14,655 nt of DNA from Bacilli bacterium (GTDB lineage: Bacteria > Bacillota_I > Bacilli_A > RF39 > UBA660). The stretch covers positions 1-14,655 of the forward strand of contig JAQUDY010000010.1 in assembly GCA_028685445.1 (NCBI GenBank), written 5' to 3'. Shown here piece by piece: positions 6,238 through 13,581 of this stretch; the first letter of the stretch is position 1, and every line of letters begins with the position of its first letter. Below the pieces are notes generated by a model. The model searched no databases. It was not told the origin of the DNA and saw nothing but the letters and a program-made list of their open reading frames with translations. The position numbers and the translations under genes were made by a program.

Positions 6238-7285
6238 TAAAACCAAACTTTCTAATTATTTTTTTCCAAAAAGAAATCTTTTCTGTTCTAGGGTTATCAT
6301 CTAAATATATTTTTTCTTTTAAGTAGCTTTTTCCATTTAAACTTACTTCTACTTCTCCAATCATATTAGTAACATTTTTATTATAATAGTTTATTTTAGT
6401 ATTAATTTTATTATATTCATTGGTATTTAATGTCATATTAATATCATTTTTAATATATGTGTTTTTATATTTAGTTTTTATTTTTCCTTTTTTAACTAAT
6501 TTATAACTTTGATAGTTATTAAAATATTTTTCATATAACATGCGATGATCTTCAAAATCATTTCCATCTTTAAAAGTTATAATAGTTAAATTAATATTGT
6601 CTTTAGATGCATTTGTAACTAAAGTTCGCTTAGCTAGTTCAGTAAAACCAGTTTTACCACCAGTGCAGTAGTCATATGTATTTAATAGTTTGTTTTTGTT
6701 ATGCCAAATATATGTTTTATAATTAGTAGTAACAGTGTGCTTTTTTGTTGATGAAATAGTTTTATAATATGAATTTTTGATCGCATAACTTGATAATAAT
6801 CCCATATCATATACACTAGATTTGTTTCCTTCCTTATTATTTTCTTCTAGACCATGTCCATTTAAGAATGTTGTATTTTTCATTCCTATACTTTTTGCTG
6901 TTTCATTCATTAAATAAACAAATCCTTCTTTAGAGCCACCTATATGATGCTCTAAAGCCATCGCAGCATCATTACCGCTTCTTAACATTAAACCGTATAG
7001 TAAATCTTGTATTTTTATTTTCTCTCCTACTTCAACATAAATTCCACTACCATAACTTTTTAAAACTTCTTCTCCAATAATTATTTCTTCTGAAAGTTTT
7101 GAATTATTTATTACAACCATTGCTGTCATTATCTTAGTAGTAGATGCAATTAAGTATGGAGTATGAATATTGCTACCTTCTAAAACTCGATAATTATCTG
7201 AATCCATAACAATATAAGCTGATGCACTTATCGCATCAACTTTAAACGGAAATAATAATAAAATTAGTAAGATCAACTTTTTCAT
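6230..7285 (-). CDS. dacB: D-alanyl-D-alanine carboxypeptidase (DacB/DacF type, S11 family)
   Basis: A 351-residue low-molecular-weight penicillin-binding protein that trims the terminal D-Ala from peptidoglycan stem peptides outside the membrane. It has a signal peptide (MKKLILLILLLFPFKVDA, cut near residue 18) and all three active-site motifs: SxxK (Ser48-TT-Lys51), SGN (103-105) and KTG (211-213). A shorter, beta-rich C-terminal part follows, ending in a basic segment (WKKIIRKFGFNG) that may touch the membrane. The place immediately before spmA and spmB matches dacB of B. subtilis, which thins spore cortex cross-linking, so I use that name. DacF or a vegetative DacA-like role cannot be excluded. 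It lies 58 bp after the prepilin peptidase gene. The start has only a weak GTGAT ribosome site very close to the ATG. Confidence 0.92.
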   Translation of the reverse strand: MKKLILLILLLFPFKVDAISASAYIVMDSDNYRVLEGSNIHTPYLIASTTKIMTAMVVINNSKLSEEIIIGEEVLKSYGSGIYVEVGEKIKIQDLLYGLMLRSGNDAAMALEHHIGGSKEGFVYLMNETAKSIGMKNTTFLNGHGLEENNKEGNKSSVYDMGLLSSYAIKNSYYKTISSTKKHTVTTNYKTYIWHNKNKLLNTYDYCTGGKTGFTELAKRTLVTNASKDNINLTIITFKDGNDFEDHRMLYEKYFNNYQSYKLVKKGKIKTKYKNTYIKNDINMTLNTNEYNKINTKINYYNKNVTNMIGEVEVSLNGKSYLKEKIYLDDNPRTEKISFWKKIIRKFGFNG

Positions 7286-7298
7286 AACATCACAATAA

Positions 7299-7329
7299 AT
7301 AATATGTTTTTGTTATAAAATAATGTTAA
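7299..7329 (-). promoter_or_regulatory. Possible promoter before the dac-spmA-spmB-rluB-rlmD genes
   Basis: On the minus strand TTAACA (7329-7324) and TATTAT (7304-7299) resemble -35 and -10 boxes, but the spacing is 19 bases rather than 17. The whole 58-bp gap is AT-rich, so chance matches are likely. If unused, the set is transcribed from upstream of pilC. Confidence 0.3.
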
Positions 7330-7343
7330 TTTTATATTTTAAG

Positions 7344-8102
7344 TTAGTTTATTCTAAATAAAGCTTTTAAAAATTCAGTTATCATTTGATGATTTATATA
7401 ACATAAAAATAAGCTAGTTATTAAAAAAGGACCAAAAGGTAACATTCCATCTTCATTTTTTATTGAAACATAAATTGCGTATGGAAATGCTAAAAAAGAT
7501 GCTAATATTACATAAAAAGAGCCTACAGGAATACCTAAAACCATCCCAGCTATAAAAGATAGTTTTATATCCCCTCCGCCTAAGGATTCTTTTTTAAATA
7601 TGTAATTCCCAATTATCATTAAAATATATACAAAAAGAAAGATTGCAAGTCCATTTCCTATACTAATTATTGCAACTTTCAAACCTTCATATATTAATTT
7701 TATTAAAAATATAAGGCTACCACATACAATTAAAGCCTCGTCTAAAATAATCATGTGTTTTGAATCTGTAATAAATATTAATATTAATAGACTAGATATG
7801 ACTATTGAAATATAAAAATAATAATCAATGCCAAATAAATAATAACTTATTATAAATAATATCGCTGTTAAAAGTTCCATTATAGGGTACATTAAAGATA
7901 TGTTTTTTTCGCAAGATTTACACTTTCCTTTTAATATTACATAAGAAAGAAGTGGGATGTTTTCCCACCAAGACAATTTGTGATTACATTTAGGACAATG
8001 ACTTCCAGGTTTAATTATTGATTTATTTTCTGGTAATCTTACGCCTACGACATTAAAGAAAGACCCAAATATTAAGCCTAAAATAAATATTAAAATTGCC
8101 AT
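7344..8102 (-). CDS. pilD: Prepilin peptidase (A24 family, PilD/ComC type)
   Basis: A 252-residue integral membrane aspartic protease that removes the leader of type IV prepilins and methylates the new N-terminus. The N-terminal methyltransferase domain carries the zinc-type cysteines C36-x2-C39 and C61-x2-C64. The catalytic aspartates are Asp113 (ITDSKHMIILDEA) and Asp178 in GGGDIK (175-180), which is the GxGD motif. About seven or eight membrane helices are visible. The ATG at 8102 has a strong AGGAGG 5 bases upstream that overlaps the stop of the PilC gene, so the pair is translated together. Its substrate is likely the prepilin encoded at 13077-13520. Confidence 0.95.
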   Translation of the reverse strand: MAILIFILGLIFGSFFNVVGVRLPENKSIIKPGSHCPKCNHKLSWWENIPLLSYVILKGKCKSCEKNISLMYPIMELLTAILFIISYYLFGIDYYFYISIVISSLLILIFITDSKHMIILDEALIVCGSLIFLIKLIYEGLKVAIISIGNGLAIFLFVYILMIIGNYIFKKESLGGGDIKLSFIAGMVLGIPVGSFYVILASFLAFPYAIYVSIKNEDGMLPFGPFLITSLFLCYINHQMITEFLKALFRIN

Positions 8103-8111
8103 TTTAGCCTC

Positions 8112-9746
8112 CTATTGTATTTGGGAATATAATCCAAACATTGGTAATATTACTGCCATAACTATTCCACCAACTACTAGAGCTAGAAAAATAATCATTG
8201 CTGGTTCAATAAAATTCTTCATACTATTAATAATTGTTTTGTGACTAGTTTGATAATAATTAGCTACTCTATTCATCATTTCTGCTAGCTCACCAGTGGA
8301 TTCTCCAGTAACTATCATATAAAATGCTACATCTGGAACTGCCCAGTGGTTTTTAAATGACTGACTAATTTTATCACCTTTAGCAATATTTTCTATTGTT
8401 TCTGTCATTATTTCTTTGTATATTTCATTGTTAGTAATATTTGTTAAAATACTAATACTCTCTGTGATAAAAACATTATTATTTAATAATGATGAAAAAG
8501 TTTTAGCAAAAATACTCATTTCTTTATAGATAATAATTTTGCCCATTAAAGGGATTTTCATAAAAAGTTTCTGCATCATATATCTAAACGCTTTAATTCT
8601 CTTAAATAGTAAAATAATTACCAATATTATTAATCCTACAATTAATAATATATATAATATGTTTTTTGTTAAATAATCACTGGCATTAATTATAATTAAT
8701 GTAAAAGCATTTAGCTCTGCACCAGCTGATGCATAAACTTCTTGAAATTTTGGAATAACAAATAATAATATGAATATTACTACTCCAATTGAGAAGATAG
8801 AAATAATTGCAGGATAAGTCATTGCACTAACCATTTGTTTTCTAGTTGTTTCAAGATCATCATAATAATTAGCCATATCATCTAATGTTGCTTCTAATTC
8901 ACCTGTTGCTTCTGCAGCTTTAATCATATTAATTAAAAGCTGGGGAAATACATTATTTTGTTTTTCTAAAGCAGAAGAGAAAGATTCACCTAATGTTAAA
9001 TTATATATTATTGAGTCAAATATCCTTTTTTTTCCAGCATCTTTACTCATTTGTTTACCTAAAATTCTCATTGAGTCAGTAAGTGGTATCCCTGATTTTA
9101 TATAAGTAGATAATTGTGTAAGCCAAAATATTAAGTCTTTATTTTTAAATTTTCCTGCATTAAATGATGTCGGACCATATAAAAACTCAATCATTTTAGA
9201 AGTCTCTATTTTTAATACTTTGTATTTTTCATTTTCTAAATAAGTGTAAACTTCTACTCTTGAAAACGCAATAAATGTATTTGTTTCTTTCTTACCCTCA
9301 TTATTTATAGCGGTATAGCGATATGTAATAGGTTTATCACTTCTTACTATTTCATCTTGAAGTGATGATATTAATGACTCTCTTTCTCGTTCTTCTTTTT
9401 CTTTTTGTTTTTTTACAAAAGATAGATTATTATAAAAGCCAGTTATTTTTGATTCTTTAGGTAGAATAACAACTTCTTCTTCCTCTAATTCTTCTATACT
9501 ATCTTTCGAAGTTAATTTAACTGATTCATTTGGTGCGATATCTTCTAATTTAATTTTTTTATCTTCTTGTTTTCTATATATGCCATATATTGAATCTCCT
9601 AGTAATTTAAAAAATATTCTAAATGGGGATATTAATCCATATAAAACATAATAACAACCTAAGAAGAAGTACATCAATATTAAAAATGGAAGCTTTAATA
9701 TTGTGATAAATATGTTTGATTGTGTGGATTTAATATTTTTAGCCAT
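8112..9746 (-). CDS. pilC: Type IV pilus/type II secretion inner-membrane platform protein (PilC/GspF/ComGB type) with extended N-terminus
   Basis: A 544-residue protein whose C-terminal 340 residues form the usual pair of T2SF domains (about 204-330 and 407-536). The repeated E-A-T-GEL motif is seen at 279-284 and as GESTGEL at 481-487. Membrane helices are near 314-333, 362-382 and 513-536. Residues 140-184 match the small N-terminal PilC domain (YRYTAINNEGKKE... VLKIETSK). Ahead of this is a roughly 140-residue extension not seen in standard PilC proteins of about 400 residues. It has a hydrophobic segment (12-48), an acidic linker (60-95) and a charged helix (110-135). PilC forms the membrane base on which the assembly ATPase works. 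AGAGGG lies 8 bases before the ATG. It appears to head the minus-strand run into the prepilin peptidase. Confidence 0.92.
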   Translation of the reverse strand: MAKNIKSTQSNIFITILKLPFLILMYFFLGCYYVLYGLISPFRIFFKLLGDSIYGIYRKQEDKKIKLEDIAPNESVKLTSKDSIEELEEEEVVILPKESKITGFYNNLSFVKKQKEKEERERESLISSLQDEIVRSDKPITYRYTAINNEGKKETNTFIAFSRVEVYTYLENEKYKVLKIETSKMIEFLYGPTSFNAGKFKNKDLIFWLTQLSTYIKSGIPLTDSMRILGKQMSKDAGKKRIFDSIIYNLTLGESFSSALEKQNNVFPQLLINMIKAAEATGELEATLDDMANYYDDLETTRKQMVSAMTYPAIISIFSIGVVIFILLFVIPKFQEVYASAGAELNAFTLIIINASDYLTKNILYILLIVGLIILVIILLFKRIKAFRYMMQKLFMKIPLMGKIIIYKEMSIFAKTFSSLLNNNVFITESISILTNITNNEIYKEIMTETIENIAKGDKISQSFKNHWAVPDVAFYMIVTGESTGELAEMMNRVANYYQTSHKTIINSMKNFIEPAMIIFLALVVGGIVMAVILPMFGLYSQIQ

Positions 9747-9779
9747 TTGTGCTACCCTCTTCTCACTATTCTTATAAAG

Positions 9780-9788
9780 ATTATATCA
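9780..9788 (-). promoter_or_regulatory. Extended -10 promoter upstream of pilC
   Basis: The minus strand reads TGATATAAT, a perfect TATAAT with the extended TGn. A weak -35 (TTTAAT) lies 17 bases further upstream. It would start transcription near 9773, leaving a leader of about 27 bases that includes the AGAGGG ribosome site. It lies in the divergent gap between pilC and the small + strand gene. Confidence 0.55.
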
Positions 9789-9804
9789 TAAAGAATGCTA
9801 GTAT

Positions 9805-9833
9805 TAAACATTTTTATTTTTTCTACATATAAT
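9805..9833 (+). promoter_or_regulatory. Possible promoter of the small + strand gene
   Basis: TAAACA (9805-9810) and TATAAT (9828-9833) are 17 bases apart. The predicted start near 9840 falls inside the AGGTGAT ribosome site at 9839-9845, which leaves almost no leader. The real start may therefore differ. Confidence 0.35.
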
Positions 9834-9849
9834 TAAATAGGTGATTCTC

Positions 9850-10134
9850 ATGAATTATAATCCTGTAAACTTTTCTTTTGCCAGTGTATTATCAGGTATT
9901 TCTAAGACTTTGGGAGTTGCTAAAGAAGTTATTCCTTTATGGCAGCAAACTAAACCTCTTATTAGAAATGCTAAAACTGCATACACGTTAATTAAAAATA
10001 ATAATATTAAAAAAACTACTTTTGACAGAAATGATTCTATTAATACCAATTCAAATTTTAAAAAAGAAGAAGTTAATAATATTAAAGAAAAAACTATTAT
10101 TAAATCTAATAATAGTCCTCAATTTTTTATGTAG
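9850..10134 (+). CDS. Small hypothetical protein, weakly YqfQ/VrrA-like
   Basis: A 94-residue protein. The ATG at 9850 is chosen because AGGTGAT lies 5 bases upstream; the GTG at 9841 is part of that site. Residues about 8-50 form an amphipathic helical stretch (SVLSGISKTLGVAKEVIPLW, then QQTKPLIRNAKTAYTLIKNN). It resembles the C-terminal motif of YqfQ/VrrA proteins of Bacilli (pattern: tQk.lg.aq.v.P..qqy.P...n.......) by eye only. The rest (51-94) is a polar, low-complexity tail rich in N, K, S and T that ends in PQFFM. No signal peptide or membrane helix is evident. It is the only complete + strand gene in the AT-rich part, diverging from pilC and overlapping the phosphohexomutase gene tail-to-tail by 16 bases. 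Its function is unknown. Confidence 0.75.
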   Translation: MNYNPVNFSFASVLSGISKTLGVAKEVIPLWQQTKPLIRNAKTAYTLIKNNNIKKTTFDRNDSINTNSNFKKEEVNNIKEKTIIKSNNSPQFFM

Positions 10135-11474
10135 TATTCCACTAAGTTGATATATTCTCTTTTTCTTAAATTTAATTCTTTTTCAGATTTTGCTTCGAAT
10201 CTTAGGGTAATATACTCACTTGTATTACTTCCTCTTATTAAAGAAAAACCATCATCGTAATTAATTCTCACTCCATCTATTGTTAAAACATCCTTTTCTT
10301 TAGAAACAGCATATTCTTTTATTTTTTCTACTACGCTCCATTTTAATTCTTCTGGAGCTGAAATTTTTATTTCTGGTGTATTATAAAATTTATCCATGTG
10401 TTTATATAAGTCTGAACAATTTTTATTTGTTTCATACATTATGTTTAGTAATCTAATACTAGCATATATTCCATCATCGTAGCCTGCAAAATCATCTCGG
10501 AAAAACACATGTCCTGAGTACTCTCCGCCTAATAAACAATTAAGTCTAACCATTTCATTTTCAATATAAGCAGATCCGTTTTTTACCATAATTGGATTTC
10601 CACCAACTCTTTTTATTTCTTTAGATAAACCCGTTGAACATTTTACATCAATTATAACATTTTTATTTTTAAATTTTGGTATTAAATTCTCAGCATAAAT
10701 TGCTAATAAAGTGTCAGTAGGAACCATTATCCCCTTATTATCAACTATTCCTACCCTATCTCCATCTCCATCAAATGCAAGTCCGATATCAGCATTTTTT
10801 TCTTTGACTAAAGACATTAACTCAGTTAAGTTTTCTGGATCATTTGGATCAGGATTATGTACTGGAAACGTGCCATCACTTTTATCGTTTAGATAAATAA
10901 CATCATTAAATAATTTATCAAATATATCTTTAATAAATATTGAAGGCGTTCCATTTCCTGTATCTATTATTACCTTTAAGTTTTTATTAACTTCAGCTTT
11001 TGATACGAGCATTTCTATATATTCTTTTTGTAAGCTATTACTTGTTTTAATCCCTTTACCAGACTTAAAACTTTCATTTTTTATTATATTATAAAATTTA
11101 TTTAACTCTTCTTGCTCTAAGTGATTAAAATTATCTCCAAATACTTTAAAGCCATTATGGTTAGATGGATTATGACTAGCAGTTATCATAATACCAAATG
11201 GAACATTTAACTCTCTTGCCGAAAAGTTAAATAATGGTGTAGTAGATAACCCTATATCTATAACAGATACACCTGTACTTAGAACTCCTTCTACAATTTT
11301 CTCATGAAGTGTTTTCCCACTTGTTCTATTATCATAACCTACTAAACAAGTGTTAACCTTTTTAGATAAAATATATGTTCCAAATGCTTTTCCAACTATC
11401 AGTGCGACATTTTTGTTAATTTGGTCCGGATAGATCCCTCTTATATCATTTTCTCTTAATATATTATAATCCAT
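10119..11474 (-). CDS. Phosphomannomutase/phosphoglucomutase (alpha-D-phosphohexomutase family)
   Basis: A 451-residue enzyme that interconverts sugar 1-phosphate and 6-phosphate through a phosphoserine. The four family motifs are in order: active-site Ser100 in TASHNP (98-103), metal-binding DGDGDR (235-240), sugar-binding GGEYSGH (316-322) and phosphate-binding RGSNTSE (414-420). The DGDGDR and GEYSGH forms point to the PMM/PGM (AlgC-like) group rather than GlmM. It probably supplies mannose-1-P or glucose-1-P for cell-surface glycans. The ATG at 11474 has AGGTGAT 4 bases upstream. Transcription likely starts at its own extended -10 box just after the gpmI terminator. The TGA stop at 10119-10121 lies within the 3' end of the convergent small gene, and no terminator separates them. 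Confidence 0.93.
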   Translation of the reverse strand: MDYNILRENDIRGIYPDQINKNVALIVGKAFGTYILSKKVNTCLVGYDNRTSGKTLHEKIVEGVLSTGVSVIDIGLSTTPLFNFSARELNVPFGIMITASHNPSNHNGFKVFGDNFNHLEQEELNKFYNIIKNESFKSGKGIKTSNSLQKEYIEMLVSKAEVNKNLKVIIDTGNGTPSIFIKDIFDKLFNDVIYLNDKSDGTFPVHNPDPNDPENLTELMSLVKEKNADIGLAFDGDGDRVGIVDNKGIMVPTDTLLAIYAENLIPKFKNKNVIIDVKCSTGLSKEIKRVGGNPIMVKNGSAYIENEMVRLNCLLGGEYSGHVFFRDDFAGYDDGIYASIRLLNIMYETNKNCSDLYKHMDKFYNTPEIKISAPEELKWSVVEKIKEYAVSKEKDVLTIDGVRINYDDGFSLIRGSNTSEYITLRFEAKSEKELNLRKREYINLVEYYIKN

Positions 11475-11495
11475 CTATATCACCTATCTTATTAT

Positions 11496-11504
11496 ATTAT
11501 AGCA
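11496..11504 (-). promoter_or_regulatory. Extended -10 promoter of the phosphohexomutase gene
   Basis: The minus strand reads TTGCTATAAT, a perfect TATAAT with extended TGn and no recognisable -35. The -35 region would lie inside the gpmI terminator hairpin. The predicted start near 11489 gives a leader of about 15 bases with AGGTGAT. Confidence 0.55.
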
Positions 11505-11507
11505 AGA

Positions 11508-11541
11508 AAAAATAAAGAGATAGTGTTTTCTCTTTATTTTT
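11508..11541 (-). terminator. Intrinsic terminator of gpmI
   Basis: A perfect 13-bp AT-rich stem pairs 11508-11520 (aaaaataaagaga) with 11529-11541 around an 8-base loop. On the minus strand the stem runs straight into a T tract (tctctttattttttc). It begins 14 bases after the gpmI stop. The arms are self-complementary, so it could also work for + strand transcripts. Confidence 0.75.
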
Positions 11542-11554
11542 AATAAACTTTACA

Positions 11555-13072
11555 TTAAACATCTTCTAAAATTAAAGATTTTGACTCTTTCATATCTTCA
11601 GGAATGGCGATGTCCATATAATGAAGAAGTGTAGGTGCAACATTAATTAATTCTCCTTTTTCTCTCAAAACAATGTTTTTATCTAATAAAATAAAAGGAA
11701 CTGGATTTGTTGAGTGAGTGGTTATGATATTATCTTCTTCATCTAACATTGTATCAGCATTTCCATGATCAGATAAAATCATAACTTTATAAAAATTATC
11801 TTCTGATGCTTTGATTAATTTTTCTAATTCTTTATCAAGACCTTGAAGAGCTTCTATTGTTGCTTTTAAATTACCAGTATGTCCAACCATATCTGGATTT
11901 GCATAGTTAACTAAAATAAAGTCATAATCTTTTTCTAAGCATTTAATCGTTTGGTTAGTAACTTCTTTTATGCTCATTAAAGGAACTTGGTCATATGTGC
12001 TTTCTTTTGGGCTTGGAATTAGAAAATTATCTGTTCCCTTGAATTTTCTATTTTTTTCTGAATTGAAGAATTTAGTTACATGGGCATATTTTTCAGTTTC
12101 TGCAATTCGAGCTTGAGTAAAACCTAAGTCTGAAAAATATTCACCTATTGGATATAAACTTTTTTCATCATATTTAAATAAAGGTGTTACATTAGAAATA
12201 TCATCTTGCTCAAATAATGTACATACTTTAAAGTTGTTAATAAGTTTATTTGAAAAACCTTCAAAGTCTGGGTTAGTAATAGCGTTTATTATTTGCCTTG
12301 CTCTATCTTGCCTAAAATTAAGCCACAAAAGAGCATCGTGTTCTTCAAATTTGACAAATTCAGGTAATTTTAATGGTGGAAAATGTTCATCATAAACGTT
12401 TCTTAAATAACAATTATTAATTGCAGTTTCTAAATTTAATATATTTAATCCCGAACCAGTTGTTAACATATTATAATAATTATAAGTTCTATCATATTTA
12501 TTATCTCGATCCATAGCATAATATCTTCCTATTACTGATGCTATTACTCCTAAATTATTTTCTTTAAAAACTAGTTTTAGTTTATTTATATATTTTATTG
12601 CTGATGTTCTAGATGTATCTCTTCCATCTGTAATTACATGAAAAGCCAGTTTCTTTAAACCTTTCGTTTTTAATACTGGAATTAATTCTAGAATATACTC
12701 TAGATCACTATGAACACCTCCATCTGATAATAATCCCATTAAATGTAAATAAGAATCGTTAGTATTGACATGATTTACTAAATCATCTAAAGCTTCGTTT
12801 TCTAAGATATTTTTACTTTTTATCTCTTCACTGACAACTGTAATCCGTTGTTTTATTTTTCGACCTAGACCTATTGCGCCGTGTCCTACTTCACTATTTC
12901 CGAATTGCCCTTGAGGTAATCCTACAGATTCTCCCGAAGCATCTAATGTTGCATGAGGGTAATTATCCCATAAATAATTGAAAAATTGCATATTTGCTAG
13001 TTTTATAGCATTTCCTTTTTCTTCTTCTTTTAAGCCGAATCCGTCTAGTATTACCATTAATATTTTTTTCAT
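11555..13072 (-). CDS. gpmI: 2,3-bisphosphoglycerate-independent phosphoglycerate mutase
   Basis: A 505-residue Mn-dependent glycolytic enzyme converting 3-phosphoglycerate to 2-phosphoglycerate; about 510 residues is normal for the family. Visible motifs are the metal-binding VILDGFG with Asp10, catalytic Ser60 in FGNSEVGHGAIGLG (58-71), the ITDGRDT loop, the GRYYAMDRD motif, NFRQDRARQ, and the C-terminal metal site ILSDHGNADTM with THSTNPVPF. I chose the ATG at 13072, with AAGGATGAT just upstream; the frame extends to 13099, but that part overlaps the pilin gene and adds non-family residues. The gene starts 4 bases after the prepilin stop, so the ribosome site lies in the end of the pilin gene. 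That ties a glycolytic enzyme to a pilin transcript. A strong terminator follows. Confidence 0.96.
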   Translation of the reverse strand: MKKILMVILDGFGLKEEEKGNAIKLANMQFFNYLWDNYPHATLDASGESVGLPQGQFGNSEVGHGAIGLGRKIKQRITVVSEEIKSKNILENEALDDLVNHVNTNDSYLHLMGLLSDGGVHSDLEYILELIPVLKTKGLKKLAFHVITDGRDTSRTSAIKYINKLKLVFKENNLGVIASVIGRYYAMDRDNKYDRTYNYYNMLTTGSGLNILNLETAINNCYLRNVYDEHFPPLKLPEFVKFEEHDALLWLNFRQDRARQIINAITNPDFEGFSNKLINNFKVCTLFEQDDISNVTPLFKYDEKSLYPIGEYFSDLGFTQARIAETEKYAHVTKFFNSEKNRKFKGTDNFLIPSPKESTYDQVPLMSIKEVTNQTIKCLEKDYDFILVNYANPDMVGHTGNLKATIEALQGLDKELEKLIKASEDNFYKVMILSDHGNADTMLDEEDNIITTHSTNPVPFILLDKNIVLREKGELINVAPTLLHYMDIAIPEDMKESKSLILEDV

Positions 13073-13076
13073 ATTA

Positions 13077-13520
13077 TCATCCTTCACATTTTTTAACAAA
13101 CAAATTATTTATTTTATCTTTAATAAATTCTACTTCTAATTCGTATGTTGTTATATTATACTTTACTCTTAATACACCATTTAACTTATCATTAGTTAGT
13201 GGATCTATTACTATTTTTTCTCCATCTTTTTCTTTTTCTGCTGAGTAGATTCCATGGATTAATACATAGTTATATAAATCATACTCAACACAACATTTTA
13301 AAGGATTGCTACAACTCTCTGCTGCAGGTTTAATATCATCTAATAAATATGTACTAGCAAATTTTAACATAGAAGCTGACATAGCATCTGTTTTATTTTT
13401 TAAGCTGGTAACTTTAACTGAATAAGCAATATCTCCATAACTAGGAATCGCAATTAACATAATACCAGATAAGATTATAATAGTAGCTAATAATTCAACC
13501 ATTGTAAAACCTTTATTCAT
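13077..13520 (-). CDS. Type IV prepilin-like protein
   Basis: A 147-residue protein with a textbook type III (prepilin) signal: a short basic leader MNKG, cleavage before Phe5, TMVELL with Glu9 at mature position +5, and a hydrophobic helix to about residue 27. The rest is a small globular domain with four cysteines (C70, C76, C77, C145) that could form two disulfides. It ends in VKKCEG. The mature protein should be assembled by the PilC-type platform after processing by the prepilin peptidase encoded at 7344-8102. It may be a major pilin, a minor pilin or a pseudopilin, which the length alone does not settle. The ATG at 13520 has AGGAG about 6 bases upstream. It lies between the cdaR terminator and gpmI. 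Confidence 0.93.
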   Translation of the reverse strand: MNKGFTMVELLATIIILSGIMLIAIPSYGDIAYSVKVTSLKNKTDAMSASMLKFASTYLLDDIKPAAESCSNPLKCCVEYDLYNYVLIHGIYSAEKEKDGEKIVIDPLTNDKLNGVLRVKYNITTYELEVEFIKDKINNLFVKKCEG

Positions 13521-13552
13521 ATGACTCTCCTAGTATAATTTTATCATAAAAT

Positions 13553-13581
13553 GAAGAAAAAAAGTAGTTTTAACTACTTTT
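13553..13581 (-). terminator. Intrinsic terminator of the CdaR/YbbR gene
   Basis: On the minus strand AAAAGTAGT, a TAAA loop and ACTACTTTT form a perfect 9-bp stem followed by further T residues (TTTTTTTCTTC). The first bases of the stem overlap the TAA stop codon at 13582-13580. The pilin gene beyond it therefore needs its own promoter or read-through; I see no convincing -35/-10 pair in the 59-bp gap. Confidence 0.75.

Noticed and set aside
10119..11474. GlmM identity for the phosphohexomutase, given CdaR nearby
   Set aside because: The metal motif is DGDGDR and the sugar motif GGEYSGH, as in PMM/PGM enzymes. The gene is also not directly adjacent to cdaR.
11555..13099. Longer start for gpmI (MLKNVKDDN...)
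   Set aside because: It overlaps the pilin gene end and adds residues before the conserved MKKILMVILDGFG start, whereas the ATG at 13072 has AAGGATGAT.
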